64,000 nt of DNA from Zoroaster sp. YZ-2022 (GCA_029582265.1 CM055819.1:42423263-42487262); one strand, 5' to 3'; numbered from the stretch's first letter, positions 9,597-21,179 are shown. Translations and numbers: made by a program. The notes: a model not told the origin generated them from the letters alone.

Positions 9597-12500
9597 AGCA
9601 TGTACAATGTACAAGTATATGTAGGGGTTGCAATGTATGTTCCTTCAAGGCACACTTACATATATGTTACAATCAAGCATGTACAAGTATATGTAGGGGT
9701 TGCAATGTATGTTCCTTCAAGGCACACTTACATATCTGTTACAATCAAGCATGTACAAGTATATGTAGGGGTTGTAATGTATGTTCCTTCAAGGCACACT
9801 CACATATCTGTTACAATCAAGCATGTACAAGTATATGTAGGGGTTGTAATGTATGTTCCTTCAAGGCACACTCACATATCTGTTACAATCAAGCATGTAC
9901 AAGTATATGTAGGGGTTGTAATGTATGTTCCTTCAAGGCACGCTCACATATCTGTTACAATCAAGCATATGTACAAGTATATGTAGGGGTTGTAATGTAT
10001 GTTCCTTCAAGGCACACTTGCATATCTGTTACAATCAAGCATGTACAAGTATATGTAGGGTTGTAATGTATGTTCCTTCAAGGCACACTTACATATCTGT
10101 TACAATCAAGCATGTACAAGTATATGTAGGGGTTGTAATGTGTGTTCCTTCAAGGCACACTCACATATCTGTTACAATCAAGCATGTACAAGTATATGTA
10201 GGGGTTGTAATGTATGTTCCTTCAAGGCACACTCACATATCTGTTACAATCAAGCATGTACAAGTATATGTAGGGGTTGTAATGTATGTTCCTTCAAGGC
10301 ACACTTACATATCTGTTACAATCAAGCATGTACAAGTATATGTAGGGTTGTAATGTATGTTCCTTCAAGGCACACTCACATATCTGTTACAATCAAGCAT
10401 GTACAAGTATATGTAGGGGTTGTAATGTATGTTCCTTCAAGGCACACTCACATATCTGTTACAATCAAGCATGTACAAGTACATGTATATGTAGGGGTTG
10501 TAATGTGTGTTCCTTCAAGGCACACTTACATATCTGTTACAATCAAGCATGTACAAGTATATGTAGGGTTGTAATGTATGTTCCTTCAAGGCACACTCAC
10601 ATATCTGTTACAATCAAGCATGTACAAGTATATGTAGGGGTTGTAGTGTATGTTCCTTCAAGGCACACTCACATATCTGTTACAATCAAGCATATGTACA
10701 AGTATATGTAGGGGTTGTAATGTATGTTCCTTCAAGGCACACTTACATATCTGTTACAATCAAGCATGTACAAGTATATGTAGGGGTTGTAATGTGTGTT
10801 CCTTCAAGGCACACTTACATATCTGTTACAATCAAGCATGTACAAGTATATGTAGGGTTGTAATGTATGTTCCTTCAAGGCACACTTACATATCTGTTAC
10901 AATCAAGCATGTACAAGTATATGTAGGGGTTGTAATGTATGTTCCTTCAAGGCACACTTACATCTGTTACAATCAAGCATGTACAAGTATATGTAGGGTT
11001 GTAATGTATGTTCCTTCAAGGCACACTTACATATCTGTTACAATCAAGCATGTACAAGTATATGTAGGGGTTGTAATGTATGTTCCTTCAAGGCACACTT
11101 ACATATCTGTTACAATCAAGCATGTACAAGTATATGTAGGGTTGTAATGTATGTTCCTTCAAGGCACACTTACATATCTGTTACAATCAAGCATGTACAA
11201 GTATATGTAGGGGTTGTAATGTATGTTCCTTCAAGGCACACTTACATATCTGTTACAATCAAGCATGTACAAGTATATGTATGGGTTGTAATGTATGTTC
11301 CTTCAAGGCACACTCACATATCTGTTACAATCAAGCATGTACAAGTATATGTAGGGGTTGTAATGTATGTTCCTTCAAGGCACACTCACATATCTGTTAC
11401 AATCAAGCATGTACAAGTATATGTAGGGGTTGTAATGTATGTTCCTTCAAGGCACACTTACATATCTGTTACAATCAAGCATGTACAAGTATATGTAGGG
11501 GTTGTAGTGTATGTTCCTTCAAGGCACACTCACATATCTGTTACAATCAAGCATATGTACAAGTATATGTAGGGGTTGTAATGTATGTTCCTTCAAGGCA
11601 CACTTACATATCTGTTACAATCAAGCATGTACAAGTATATGTAGGGGTTGTAATGTATGTTCCTTCAAGGCACACTCACATATCTGTTACAATCAAGCAT
11701 GTACAAGTATATGTAGGGGTTGTAATGTATGTTCCTTCAAGGCACACTTACATATCTGTTACAATCAAGCATGTACAAGTATATGTAGGGGTTGTAATGT
11801 ATGTTCCTTCAAGGCACACTTACATATCTGTTACAATCAAGCATGTACAAGTATATGTAGGGTTGTAATGTATGTTCCTTCAAGGCACACATATCTGTTA
11901 CAATCAAGCATGTACAAGTATATGTAGGGGTTGTAATGTATGTTCCTTCAAGGCACACTTACATATCTGTTACAATCAAGCATGTACAAGTATATGTAGG
12001 GGTTGTAATGTATGTTCCTTCAAGGCACACTTACATATCTGTTACAATCAAGCATGTACAAGTATATGTAGGGGTTGTAATGTATGTTCCTTCAAGGCAC
12101 ACTCACATATCTGTTACAATCAAGCATGTACAAGTATATGTAGGGGTTGTAATGTATGTTCCTTCAAGGCACACTCACATATCTGTTACAATCAAGCATG
12201 TACAAGTATATGTAGGGGTTGTAATGTGTGTTCCTTCAAGGCACACTTACATATCTGTTACAATCAAGCATGTACAAGTATATGTAGGGGTTGTAATGTA
12301 TGTTCCTTCAAGGCACACTTACATATCTGTTACAATCAAGCATGTACAAGTATATGTAGGGATTGTAATGTATGTTCCTTCAAGGTACACTCACATATCT
12401 GTTACAATCAAGCATGTACAAGTATATGTAGGGGTTGTAATGTATGTTCCTTCAAGGCACACTTACATATCTGTTACAATCAAGCATGTACAAGTATATG

Positions 12501-12640
12501 TAGGGGTTGTAATGTATGTTCCTTCAAGGCACACTTACATATCTGTTACAATCAAGCATGTACAAGTATATGTAGGGGTTGTAATGTATGTACATGTATG
12601 TTCCTTCAAGGCACACTTATATATCTATTACAATCAATTA
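9597..12640 (+). repeat. Tandem array, 72-bp unit, about 42 copies
   Basis: The unit contains aagcatgtacaagtatatgt, aggggttgtaatgtatgttc and cttcaaggcacacttacata. The period is 24 codons, so long repetitive open frames arise on the + strand. They begin and end wherever single-base indels (for example gtagggttg) shift the frame, and they have no other coding signature. Variants such as catatgtac (near 9966, 10690, 11551) recur at multi-unit spacing, indicating block duplication. Confidence 0.97.
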
Positions 12641-13154
12641 CATGTGTCAGCATAACATGTATATTATATTATGGTATCAATTGTTTGATTCATGTGATAC
12701 TAAGTGACTGGAAATATCATGTACATATTGATGCTGGGGCTGTGAATTCAATAATTGGTATTCATAAACTTGAAGTCCTAAGTGTTAAGTCTTGAATCCG
12801 ACTCTTGAGTCATGGAGGTGAAAATTATGTTCAGATGTTTCATGCAAGGGTACTCTTTCCTAATCCTGTACATGTAATGATGTACATAAAATGTAATAAA
12901 AGATAAATATGAAAATAAATAACAGTGTAAATCCACTATATTGCTTGTAATTCATGACCCCAGCACTAACCTAAAATGTTTACATGTCGTCCTGTAAATA
13001 GTGTGTACAATAGTGCATAAATTTGCATACATTAAAACAATTGAGTGCAACAACGTCGTATCTTCTTCCATAGGTTTTGCATGTTCATCCTGTAACTCTG
13101 TGAGCAAAATCCATGTCTGCAACAAGGTCGTAACTATGATATGACGCTGTTGCA
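12641..13154. other. Unique intron sequence
   Basis: No exon is visible. The stretch around 12947-12985 (ttcatgaccccagcactaac) is repeated in diverged form at 13204-13235, just upstream of the next kinesin exon, so part of the intron was locally duplicated. Confidence 0.5.
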
Positions 13155-13256
13155 CTGATGTGATCGTATGCTGTGTTTGACTTGACAGAAGTAATGGTAT
13201 TAATTCATGACCCTAGCAATAACATAAGATGTTTATGATGTTGTTTGATTTGACAG

Positions 13257-13359
13257 AATAAGAAATCTCACATTAAGATCCATGAAGATACCCAGGGAGG
13301 AATCTATGTGGTTGGTGTAACTACAAGGACGGTATATAAAAGTAGCTTCAGAACAAGAG
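13257..13359 (+). pseudogene. KIF21: KIF21-like kinesin motor exon, copy A, with 10-bp insertion
   Basis: After acceptor tttgacag the frame reads [20 protein letters not shown] then VTTRT, matching the KIF21 motor region (IRIHED...[12 protein letters not shown]). Compared with the paralogous exon in copy B (27028-27120), ten extra bases (gtatataaaa, about 13332-13341) follow the VTTR codons and shift the frame before ASEQE. The original donor (gag then gtacga, 13360) is still present. The insertion also creates a possible earlier donor (acg then gtatat), which would remove the last residues. Either way this copy differs from the normal product. Confidence 0.85.
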
Positions 13360-13407
13360 GTACGACAAGAAACAAATACATCTCATTGCAGACACACAAA
13401 TAAATCA

Positions 13408-15410
13408 GTTAATGTTCTATGGTTGAGTTGTCTAGTGTATCAGACTTGTGTTCTGATGACAGAGTCATTACAATGTGTTAATGTTCTATGGTCCAGTTGT
13501 CTAGTGTATCAGACTTGTGTTCTGATGACAGAGTCATTACAGTGTGTTAATGTTCTATGGTTGAGTTGTCTAGTGTATCAGACTTGTGTTCTGATGACTG
13601 AGTCATTACAGTGTGTTAATGTTCTATGATCCAGTTGTCTAGTGTATCATACTTGTGTTCTGATGACTGAGTCATTACAATGTGTTAATGTTCTATGGTT
13701 GAGTTGTCTAGTGTATCAGACTTGTGTTCTGGTGACTGAGTCATTACAATGTGTTAATGTTCTATGGTTGAGTTGTCTAGTGTATCAGACTTGTGTTCTG
13801 ATGACAGAGTCATTACAATGTGTGTTCTATGGTCCAGTTGTCTTGTGTATCAGACTTGTATTCTGATGACTGAGTCATTACAATGTGTTAATGTTCTATG
13901 GTCGAGTTGTCTAGTGTATCAGACTTGTGTTCTGATGACTGAGTCATTACAATGTGTTAATGTTCTATGGTCGAGTTGTCTAGTGTATCAGACTTGTGTT
14001 CTGATGACTGAGTCATTACAATGTGTTAATGTTCTATGGTCCAGTTGTCTAGTGTATCAGACTTGTGTTCTGATGACTGAGTCATTACTATGTGTTAATG
14101 TTTTATGGTCCAGTTGTCTAGTGTATCAGACTTGTGTTCTGATGACTGAGTCATTACAATGTGTTAATGTTCTATGGTCCAGTTGTCTAGTGTATCAGAC
14201 TTGTGTTCTGATGACTGAGTCATTACAATGTGTTAATGTTCTATGGTCCAGTTGTCTAGTGTATCAGACTTGTGTTCTGATGACTGAGTCATTACTATGT
14301 GTTAATGTTTTATGGTCCAGTTGTCTAGTGTATCAGACTTGTGTTCTGATGACTGAGTCATTACAATGTGTTAATGTTCTATGGTCCAGTTGTCTAGTGT
14401 ATCAGACTTGTGTTCTGATGACTGAGTCATTACAATGTGTTAATGTTCTATGGTCCAGTTGTCTAGTGTATCAGACTTGTGTTCTGATGACTGAGTCATT
14501 ACTATGTGTTAATGTTTTATGGTCCAGTTGTCTAGTGTATCAGACTTGTGTTCTGATGACTGAGTCATTACAATGTGTTAATGTTCTATGGTCGAGTTGT
14601 CTAGTGTATCAGACTTGTGTTCTGATGACTGAGTCATTACAATGTGTTAATGTTCTATGGTCGAGTTGTCTAGTGTATCAGACTTGTGTTCTGATGACTG
14701 AGTCATTACAATGTGTTAATGTTCTATGGTCCAGTTGTCTAGTGTATCAGACTTGTGTTCTGATGACTGAGTCATTACAATGTGTTAAAGTTTTATGGTC
14801 CAGTTGTCTAGTGTATCAGACTTGTGTTCTGATGACTGAGTCATTACAATGTGTTAATGTTCTATGGTTGAGTTGTCTAGTGTATCAGACTTGTGTTCTC
14901 ATGACTGAGTCATTACAATGTGTTAATGTTCTATGGTCCAGTTGTCTAGTGTATCAGACTTGTGTTCTGATGACTAAGTCATTACAATGTGTTAATGTTC
15001 TATGGTGGAGTTGTCTAGTGTATCAGACTTGTGTTCTGATGACTGAGTCATTACAATGTGTTAATGTTCTATGGTCCAGTTGTCTAGTGTATCAGACTTG
15101 TGTTCTGACGACTGAGTCATTACAATGTGTTAATGTTCTATGGTCGTGTTGTCTAGTGTGTCAGACTTGTGTTCTGATGACTGAGTCATTACAATGTGTT
15201 AATGTTCTATGGTGGAGTTGTCTAGTGTATCAGACTTGTGTTCTGATGACTGAGTCATTACAATGTGTTAATGTTCTATGGTCGAGTTGTCTATTGTATC
15301 AGACTTGTGTTCTGACGACTGAGTCATTACAATGTGTTAATGTTCTATGGTCCAGTTGTCTAGTGTATCAGACTTGTGTTCTGACGACTGAGTCATTACA
15401 ATGTGTTTGC
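13408..15410 (+). repeat. 69-bp satellite array A, about 29 copies, derived from SINE head
   Basis: The unit is tctatggtccagttgtctag, tgtatcagacttgtgttctg, atgactgagtcattacaatg, tgttaatgt. It aligns with the tRNA-like head of the SINE at 2742-2803 (ctatggtcgaacggtttagt, gcatcagatttgtgttccga, tggctgagtcgtcagaatgt) and stops before the B box. The SINE body follows the last unit at 15411. A three-unit variant (tactatgtgttaatgtttta) recurs at 207-bp spacing near 14086, 14293 and 14500. The 23-codon period produces a spurious 599-codon frame. Confidence 0.95.
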
Positions 15411-15664
15411 ATCCTGAAGGTGGTACTTCTGTCCTTGAGTAAGACACTTGATCATGATAGTACCTGCTTCTCTTCACCAAGAAGTATAAATGGGTACCTG
15501 AGAGGGAAGAGATGGTTATTTTGTTTAATTAGCCCTGTAACACCAAGAAATATTGCACCTTAGCAAAGATTACAGGAATGATATTGGCCCAGTGACCAGG
15601 GGAAATAATGTAACTTAACTTATTGTGACATTACACATATATGAAATGCGCTATGGAGAATGAA
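15411..15664 (+). mobile_element. SINE body adjoining the 69-bp array (copy A)
   Basis: The segment tccttgagtaagacacttga, ctgcttctcttcaccaaga, aaatgggtacctgagaggg and ttaattagccctgtaa corresponds to the body of the SINEs at 2827-2942 and 22507-22620. Its missing 5' head is represented by the 69-bp units immediately upstream. Confidence 0.85.
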
Positions 15665-15671
15665 ATTAATG

Positions 15672-16465
15672 TAATTGAGTAGCTGTAGAGATACCATTGG
15701 TATCATCAGAAGACATGGACGCGTAAAACAATTGAGTAGCTGTAGAGATACCATTCATCAGAAGACATGGACGCGTAAAACAATTGAGCAGCTGTAGAGA
15801 TACCATTGGTATCATCAGAAGACATGGACGCGTAAAACAATTGAACAGCTGTAGAGATACCATTGGTATCATCAGAAGACATGGACGCGTAAAACAATTG
15901 AGTAGCTGTAGAGATACCATTGGTATCATCAGAAGACATGGACGCGTAAAACAATTAAGTAGCTGTAGAGATACCATTGGTGTCATCAGAAGACATGGAT
16001 GCGTAAAACAATTCAGTAGCTGTAGAGATACCATTGGTATCATCAGAAGACATGGACGCGTAAAACAATTAAGTAGCTGTAGAGATACCATTGGTATCAT
16101 CAGAAGACATGGACGCGTAAAACAATTAAGTAGCTGTAGAGATACCATTGGTATCATCAGAAGACATGGACGCGTAAAACAATTGAGTAGCTGTAGAGAT
16201 ACCATTGGTATCATCAGAAGACATGGACGCGTAAAACAATTGAGTAGCTGTAGAGATACCATTGGTATCATCAGAAGACATGGACGCGTAAAACAATTGA
16301 GTAGCTGTAGAGATACCATTGGTATCATCAGAAGACATGGACGCGTAAAACAATTAAGTAGCTGTAGAGATACCATTGGTATCATCAGAAGACATGGACG
16401 CGTAAAACAATTCAGTAGCTGTAGAGATACCATTGGTATCATCAGAAGACATGGACGCGTAAAAC
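15672..16465 (+). repeat. 57-bp tandem array A, about 14 copies
   Basis: The unit contains gtagctgtagagataccatt, ggtatcatcagaagacatgg and acgcgtaaaacaattgag. The short inverted repeat gataccattggtatc lies in every full unit. One unit near 15750 lacks ggtat. Because 57 is divisible by three, open frames appear on both strands, without other coding evidence. Confidence 0.95.
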
Positions 16466-16578
16466 TTATTACCATGCTCATAGTGAATGCACACATTATA
16501 TTAAGAGTCTGATGACTTAGGCTGTATGTAGTACACTTATGGTATACTTTCTTACATGTACTTATACATTCATTTCAG

Positions 16579-16608
16579 ACTCTTGAAGGTGCATTGTCAA
16601 GAACAACA
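16579..16608 (+). CDS. KIF21: KIF21-like short motor exon (ALSRTT), copy A
   Basis: After acceptor catttcag the frame reads TLEGALSRTT, followed by donor gtctga at 16609. GALSRTT is the conserved kinesin segment just before the switch I region, identical to KIF21. The exon is only 30 bp. About four residues expected between the end of the previous exon (ASEQE) and this one are not accounted for, and the next motor exons (switch I NxxSSRSH, switch II) are not found downstream. Confidence 0.7.
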
Positions 16609-16795
16609 GTCTGATGATACATGTACATATGATAGGATTTCCTATTGGTGGATGGCAGATAACTTGGTACATATAGGAATATACTATACATAAATATTTG
16701 TTTGCATAATCAGCCACTTGTCTTTGAAGAGAGGAAGTTTCTAATATCCACCTCTGCCTTCTCAGTCTGTATGTCACGCCTCAACTATAGCATCA

Positions 16796-17974
16796 GACAT
16801 GCCCGGTGTGGTATTGTTATAGTGTTGTAGGCCCAACTGCAACACTATAGCATCAGACAGGCCCAGTGTGGTATTGTTAGTGTTGTAAGCCCAACTGCAG
16901 CACTATAGCATCAGACAGGCCCAGTGTGGTATTGTTATAGTGTTGTACGCCCAACTGCAACACTACAGCATCAGTCAGGCCCAGTGTGGTATTGTTATAG
17001 TGTTGTAAGCCCAACTGCAACACTACAGCATCAGACAGGCCCAGTGTGGTATTGTTATAGTGTTGTAAGCCCAACTGCAACACTACAGCATCAGACAGGC
17101 CCAGTGTGGTATTGTTAGTGTTGTAAGCCCAACTGCAGCACTATAGCATCAGACAGGCCCAGTGTGGTATTGTTATAGTGTTGTACGCCCAACTGCAACA
17201 CTACAGCATCAGACAGGCCCAGTGTGGTATTGTTATAGTGTTGTAAGCCCAACTGCAACACTACAGCATCAGACAGGCCCAGTGTGGTATTGTTATAGTG
17301 TTGTAAGCCCAACTGCAACACTACAGCATCAGACAGGCCCAGTGTGGTATTGTTATAGTGTTGTAAGCCCAACTGCAACACTATAGCATCAGACAGGCCC
17401 AGTGTGGTATTGTTATAGTGTTCTAAGCCCAACTGCAACACTATAGCATCGGACAGGCCCAGTGTGGTATTGTTATAATGTTGTAAGCCCAACTGCAACA
17501 CTGTAGCATCAGACAGGCCCAGTGTGGTATTGTTATAGTGTTGTAAGCCCAACTGCAACACTATAGCATCAGACAGGCCCAGTGTGGTATTGTTATAGTG
17601 TTGTAAGCCCAACTGCAACACTATAGCATCAGACAGGCCCAGTGTGGTATTGTTATAATGTTGTAAGCCCAACTGCAACACTGTAGCATCAGACAGGCCC
17701 AGTGTGGTATTGTTATAGTGTTGTAGGCCCAACTGCAACACTATAGCATCAGACCGGCCCAGTGTGGTATTGTTATAGTGTTGTAGGCCCAACTGCAACA
17801 CTATAGCATCAGACAGGCCCAGTGTGGTATTGTTATAGTGTTGTAAGCCCAACTGCAACACTATAGCATCAGACAGGCCCAGTGTGGTATTGTTATAGTG
17901 TTGTAAGCCCAACTGCAACAGGCCCAGTGTGGTATTGTTATAGTGTTGTAAGCCCAACTGCAACACTATAGCAT
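16796..17974. repeat. 60-bp tandem array A, about 20 copies
   Basis: The unit contains ggcccagtgtggtattgtta, tagtgttgtaagcccaactg and caacactatagcatcagaca. Within the unit gttgtaagcccaactgcaac forms an imperfect inverted repeat. Higher-order structure is visible: a shortened unit (gttagtgttgtaagc, tgcagcac) recurs 240 bp apart near 16874 and 17114, and ttataatg recurs 180 bp apart near 17473 and 17653. Confidence 0.96.
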
Positions 17975-18656
17975 ATAGAGTATCAAAATATAATAGAGTA
18001 TCAAAATGTTTCCATGGTGATTAATTCTTCACACAATGTCATTACATTAGCTCTCTAAGGGAAGCAGACATCACATGTTATCCTGAGATATTATTTCTCC
18101 TGAGATATTATTTCTCCTTTGTATTGCTTGAAGTGAAACCAACATGACAGATATGTTGTCCATATCTCATGAAACTTTACAACAGTTACATATATACATG
18201 TATACATTATGTTGCTTGGTGTTAAGTTTGTACATGTAGCTGTAATTCTTGCTGGTCTAAGTTATATGTGTATGTTAGTGATCATTGCCTTGAGATTGAG
18301 AGGGTCATACCAAACTTGATATTGGATGACCTAACATAATCTGGTAGTTATTACCTGAAGATGTTATTAAGACTAAGTTGGTTCAATGCCTACATGTTTT
18401 AGTGCCTAGTTGTTCATTGAATTTACAGAAGTCTCATCCTAGGTTTAGGATTACAACTTGGGGTATATATCCACTGGCTTCATGACATATAATGTGTAAA
18501 ATGGCTTGTGACTAGCGCTCCCAGAACCAAGATATATTGACAAAATCTGGAGACTGCAAACATAGGGCTAGAGCCCCCATGCGGTAGTCTGGAGGTCACA
18601 GGTCAAGTTCTGCTCCAGTGAATTTTCTTTGTTCACTCCAAAAATGTATTCCAAAT
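17975..18656. other. Unique intron sequence between motor and WD40 exons, copy A
   Basis: There is no exon here, although most of the kinesin protein (rest of the motor and the coiled coil) should be encoded between 16608 and 19215. The stretch is nearly identical to 42446-43116 in copy B. Confidence 0.6.
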
Positions 18657-18959
18657 AGTGTGTGTTTGTAACAGTATGATCCAACTAGGACAATGTTTAC
18701 AATCACTGTGTACTATTTGAGTATTAATGATCTACAATAAACATCAATGAATACAATAGTGTGTGTTTGTAACAGTATGATCCAACTAGGACAATGTTTA
18801 CAATCACTGTGCACTATTTGAGTATTAATGATCTACAATAAACATCAATGAATACAATAGTGTGTGTTTGTAACAGTATGATCCAACTAGGACAATGTTT
18901 ACAATCACTGTGCACTATTTGAGTATTAATGATCTACAATAAACATCAATGAATACAAT
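18657..18959 (+). repeat. 101-bp tandem array A, 3 copies
   Basis: Three nearly identical units contain tagtgtgtgtttgtaacagt, atgatccaactaggacaatg and tttacaatcactgtgcacta. The same array has about ten copies in copy B. Confidence 0.95.
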
Positions 18960-19214
18960 TTTACATGTACATGAAACTTGAATGGTGTAAAGTTGATGAT
19001 GTGAGCAAACATTCCTTGAAATATTTCTATCTCGGCTGGTATCGTTTTAGAATTTCTGGCAAACCGAAGACAGAAATTTCATGTTGGAATTAATATGAAC
19101 AGTCAGAATGCATTTTCACTAATCCTTGTTTACAACACAATGAAATAAGCTGAAACGTTTACAAATTGGTTTTTATTCATATCTCTTGATTCTTAAGTTT
19201 GGATGTATTTACAG
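18960..19214. other. Intron end before WD40 exon, copy A
   Basis: Unique sequence leading to acceptor gtatttacag at 19214. It is nearly identical to 44132-44385. Confidence 0.5.
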
Positions 19215-20257
19215 ATATTTTATCAATAGTGCCAGAGATAACGCAATGGCATTTTGTCCTATATGTAGAGGAATAATCAACCCAGTGCTGATCAGACCTC
19301 AAGGCAAGACACCACTTGTTTGTTCATACACCGCTGAAGGACACACCATGGAGGAAGAAAACAGAAGGAGTCACAACGAAGGCATATCAAAGGTTCAATG
19401 TCTTTTGCCGCGGTCGTAAAACTTCCAAGCCAGCGCTAATCGTTTAATCCGATTATCGAGGAGAACTACAGCCTCTTATCTCATAACCAATTAGCACTTC
19501 GGAGTGGCCCATTGAAAATACGTTACGGCCGCCCGCTACGCTTACCAGTTTTACGACCGCGATAATTCCCTTGTGTACAATATCTTTTGCCGCTCGGCCT
19601 GCTCGCGACCAGCATACATAATTGGAGGGTAGAAATCTGTAGGAAACGAATAAACACAAAATGTATGCGCACTACTTTTCGCAGGCTTTTTATATTGCGC
19701 AGTTCATTGTCTTTAATAGCGATTTTTCCACCGAGTATTTTGGTGTTTTGATTGTCGAATTTGGCGAATCCGAAGCTGACTTACGGTAAATATAACATTC
19801 AGATGTTACAATAAAGTGTCTTTTTAGCAACTTATTTTAAGGATATTTCTGGTGATCTCCGGAAGCTAACAAATTGTCAAATTCAAAGACGTGTTGTTTA
19901 GCTTTTTATCATTTCAATCCTCATATTTGTGCGATGCTGTGCAATGAAGATATTGCAGTGTTGGATTCGTAGGTCGAGTTGGATCGGGAGCCAGCCTTCC
20001 GTGTAGTGCAATAGGACAACGCGTCAGCAATGCGCGCAATGCGCGCAATGCGCATGTGCAAAGAAAGCCTGGCTGTAGTTCTCCTCGATAATCGGATTAA
20101 ACGATTAGCGCTGGCTTAGAAATTTTACGACCGCGGCAAAAGACATTGAACCTTTGATATGCCTTCGTTGTGACTCCTGTTTTCTTCCTCCATGGACACA
20201 CTAAGGCTGTACTGTCAGTACAAGCAACTAATGACCTCTTGTTTAGTGGTTCAAAAT
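19215..20257 (+). pseudogene. KIF21: KIF21-like first WD40 exon, copy A, interrupted by transposon
   Basis: The left part (19215-19346) reads [20 protein letters not shown], then [12 protein letters not shown], and the right part (from 20202) continues [21 protein letters not shown]21 proteins have RGIISPV...TAP...AEGHTKPxLCLDATDELLFTGSK at the start of the WD40 propeller, so the match is specific. An 848-bp inverted-repeat element with a target duplication splits the exon after codon GHT. A run-on frame into the element ends after about 20 residues. The last base before donor gtgaga is t rather than the g seen in copy B, changing the junction aspartate codon. Confidence 0.88.
19347..20194. 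mobile_element. Non-autonomous DNA transposon with ~125-bp terminal inverted repeats
   Basis: The left arm 19347-19473 (catggaggaagaaaacagaa to gagaactacagcc) is the inverse of the right arm 20071-20194, with a 3-bp indel and a few mismatches. The flanks carry a direct repeat of gacacac (19340-19346, 20195-20201), or ggacacac if the last g of the element is assigned to the host. Copy B at 44505-44525 has the uninterrupted gaaggacacactaaggctg, which confirms the insertion. No transposase frame is present inside. A 7-8 bp duplication would fit hAT- or P-like elements. Confidence 0.93.
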
Positions 20258-20600
20258 GTGAGAAATTTATAAATTAATAAAGTGAAGTAAAGTTGTACAG
20301 AGGTTGAAGTCATTACAGTACACGGTTCCAAGAGATTCAAACAAAAACATAAGGATTACAGAAAATAAGAAAACATACGGTCTATTCAAACTTCGTTGTG
20401 TCTCTGATACGAAGGTATCAGATTTTCAACTGCAAATGCAGTGATGATAATTTTGTTTAATTTAAAATATGTTTCAGAAACTTTAAGGAAACGTTTTGGA
20501 AACGTTAAGCTAAGAGAGATTTGTTTCCATTATCCTACTGTTAGCAAACAACGTTACAAGCCGTTCTGTACATGTACATGCCATGGCTTTGCACATGCTT
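20258..20600. other. Intron after WD40 exon, copy A; duplication ends near 20335
   Basis: Similarity with copy B ends around acagtacacggttccaagag (B: acacggtgccaagatc near 44642). Beyond this point the sequence is unique and shows no exon. Confidence 0.55.
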
Positions 20601-21050
20601 CAGGGGTTGGAGCAATCATAAAGGAGCAATTAAGCAATTGTACTACCATCTATGCCTATTGAAAGTACATTAAGAACACTAGCAACATGACTAATTCGTC
20701 ACAAGATTATCCATATTACGGGGCCACTTTGATCATTCCACTTCTCAAGACACGTGCTGCCAACATTTTTAACAACATCTCCACAACCAAAGTATCCATG
20801 TTATGGGGCCAATTTATAAACAGGGGTTGGAGCAATTAAGCAATTGCACCACCCCCTACAAGGTACCGTACTACCGTTCATGCCGTATTGGAAGTACATA
20901 TAGAACACTAGCAACATGACTAATTCGTCACAAGATTATCCATATTACGGGGCCACTTTGATCACTCCAATTCTCAAGACACGTGCTGTCAACATTTCTA
21001 ACAACATCTCCATAACCAAAGTATCCATGTTATGGGGCCAATTTATAAAC
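20601..21050 (+). repeat. ~220-bp tandem duplication, 2 copies
   Basis: The block beginning caggggttggagcaat, through agaacactagcaacatgact, ttatccatattacggggcca and aaagtatccatgttatgggg, occurs twice (about 20601-20822 and 20823-21050) with scattered differences. Confidence 0.85.
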
Positions 21051-21179
21051 AACTCAGTGACGCACAATGATACTACTAACGCACAGCTCAGACATTGCGG
21101 TTTGCATCAGTTGCATGTGTGGCGCCACAAGTTTGCTGCAGTCTAGAGTTACATTTTGTCGGTCACTCATCAAAGAGAA

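Larger units (their letters stand above)
13155..20335 (+). repeat. Segmental duplication, copy A
   Basis: This block matches 26926-44642 in order and orientation: kinesin exon, 69-bp array, SINE body, 57-bp array, short exon, 60-bp array, unique sequence, 101-bp array, WD40 exon. The matching non-repetitive stretches (for example 17970-18656 versus 42440-43116) are almost identical. Copy A is about 7.2 kb and B about 17.7 kb. The difference is array expansion in B, offset slightly by the 848-bp insertion in A. Confidence 0.93.

Noticed and set aside
9509..12795. Series of Cys-rich repetitive frames (185-307 codons) in the 72-bp array
   Set aside because: The 72-bp period is 24 codons. Frames in different registers coexist and start or stop wherever one base is missing. 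No splice sites or start context support coding.
13764..15563. 599-codon open frame in the 69-bp array
   Set aside because: The period is exactly 23 codons, the sequence is a SINE-derived satellite, the frame is lost by single-base indels in copy B, and it contains no recognisable domain.
15666..16512. Opposing 242- and 276-codon frames in the 57-bp array
   Set aside because: Both strands are open only because the unit length is divisible by three and lacks stops. There is no domain and no conservation beyond the repeat.
17115..17966. Minus-strand repetitive frames in the 60-bp arrays (also 41697-42431)
   Set aside because: These are a consequence of the 20-codon period. The units are non-coding satellite in an intron.
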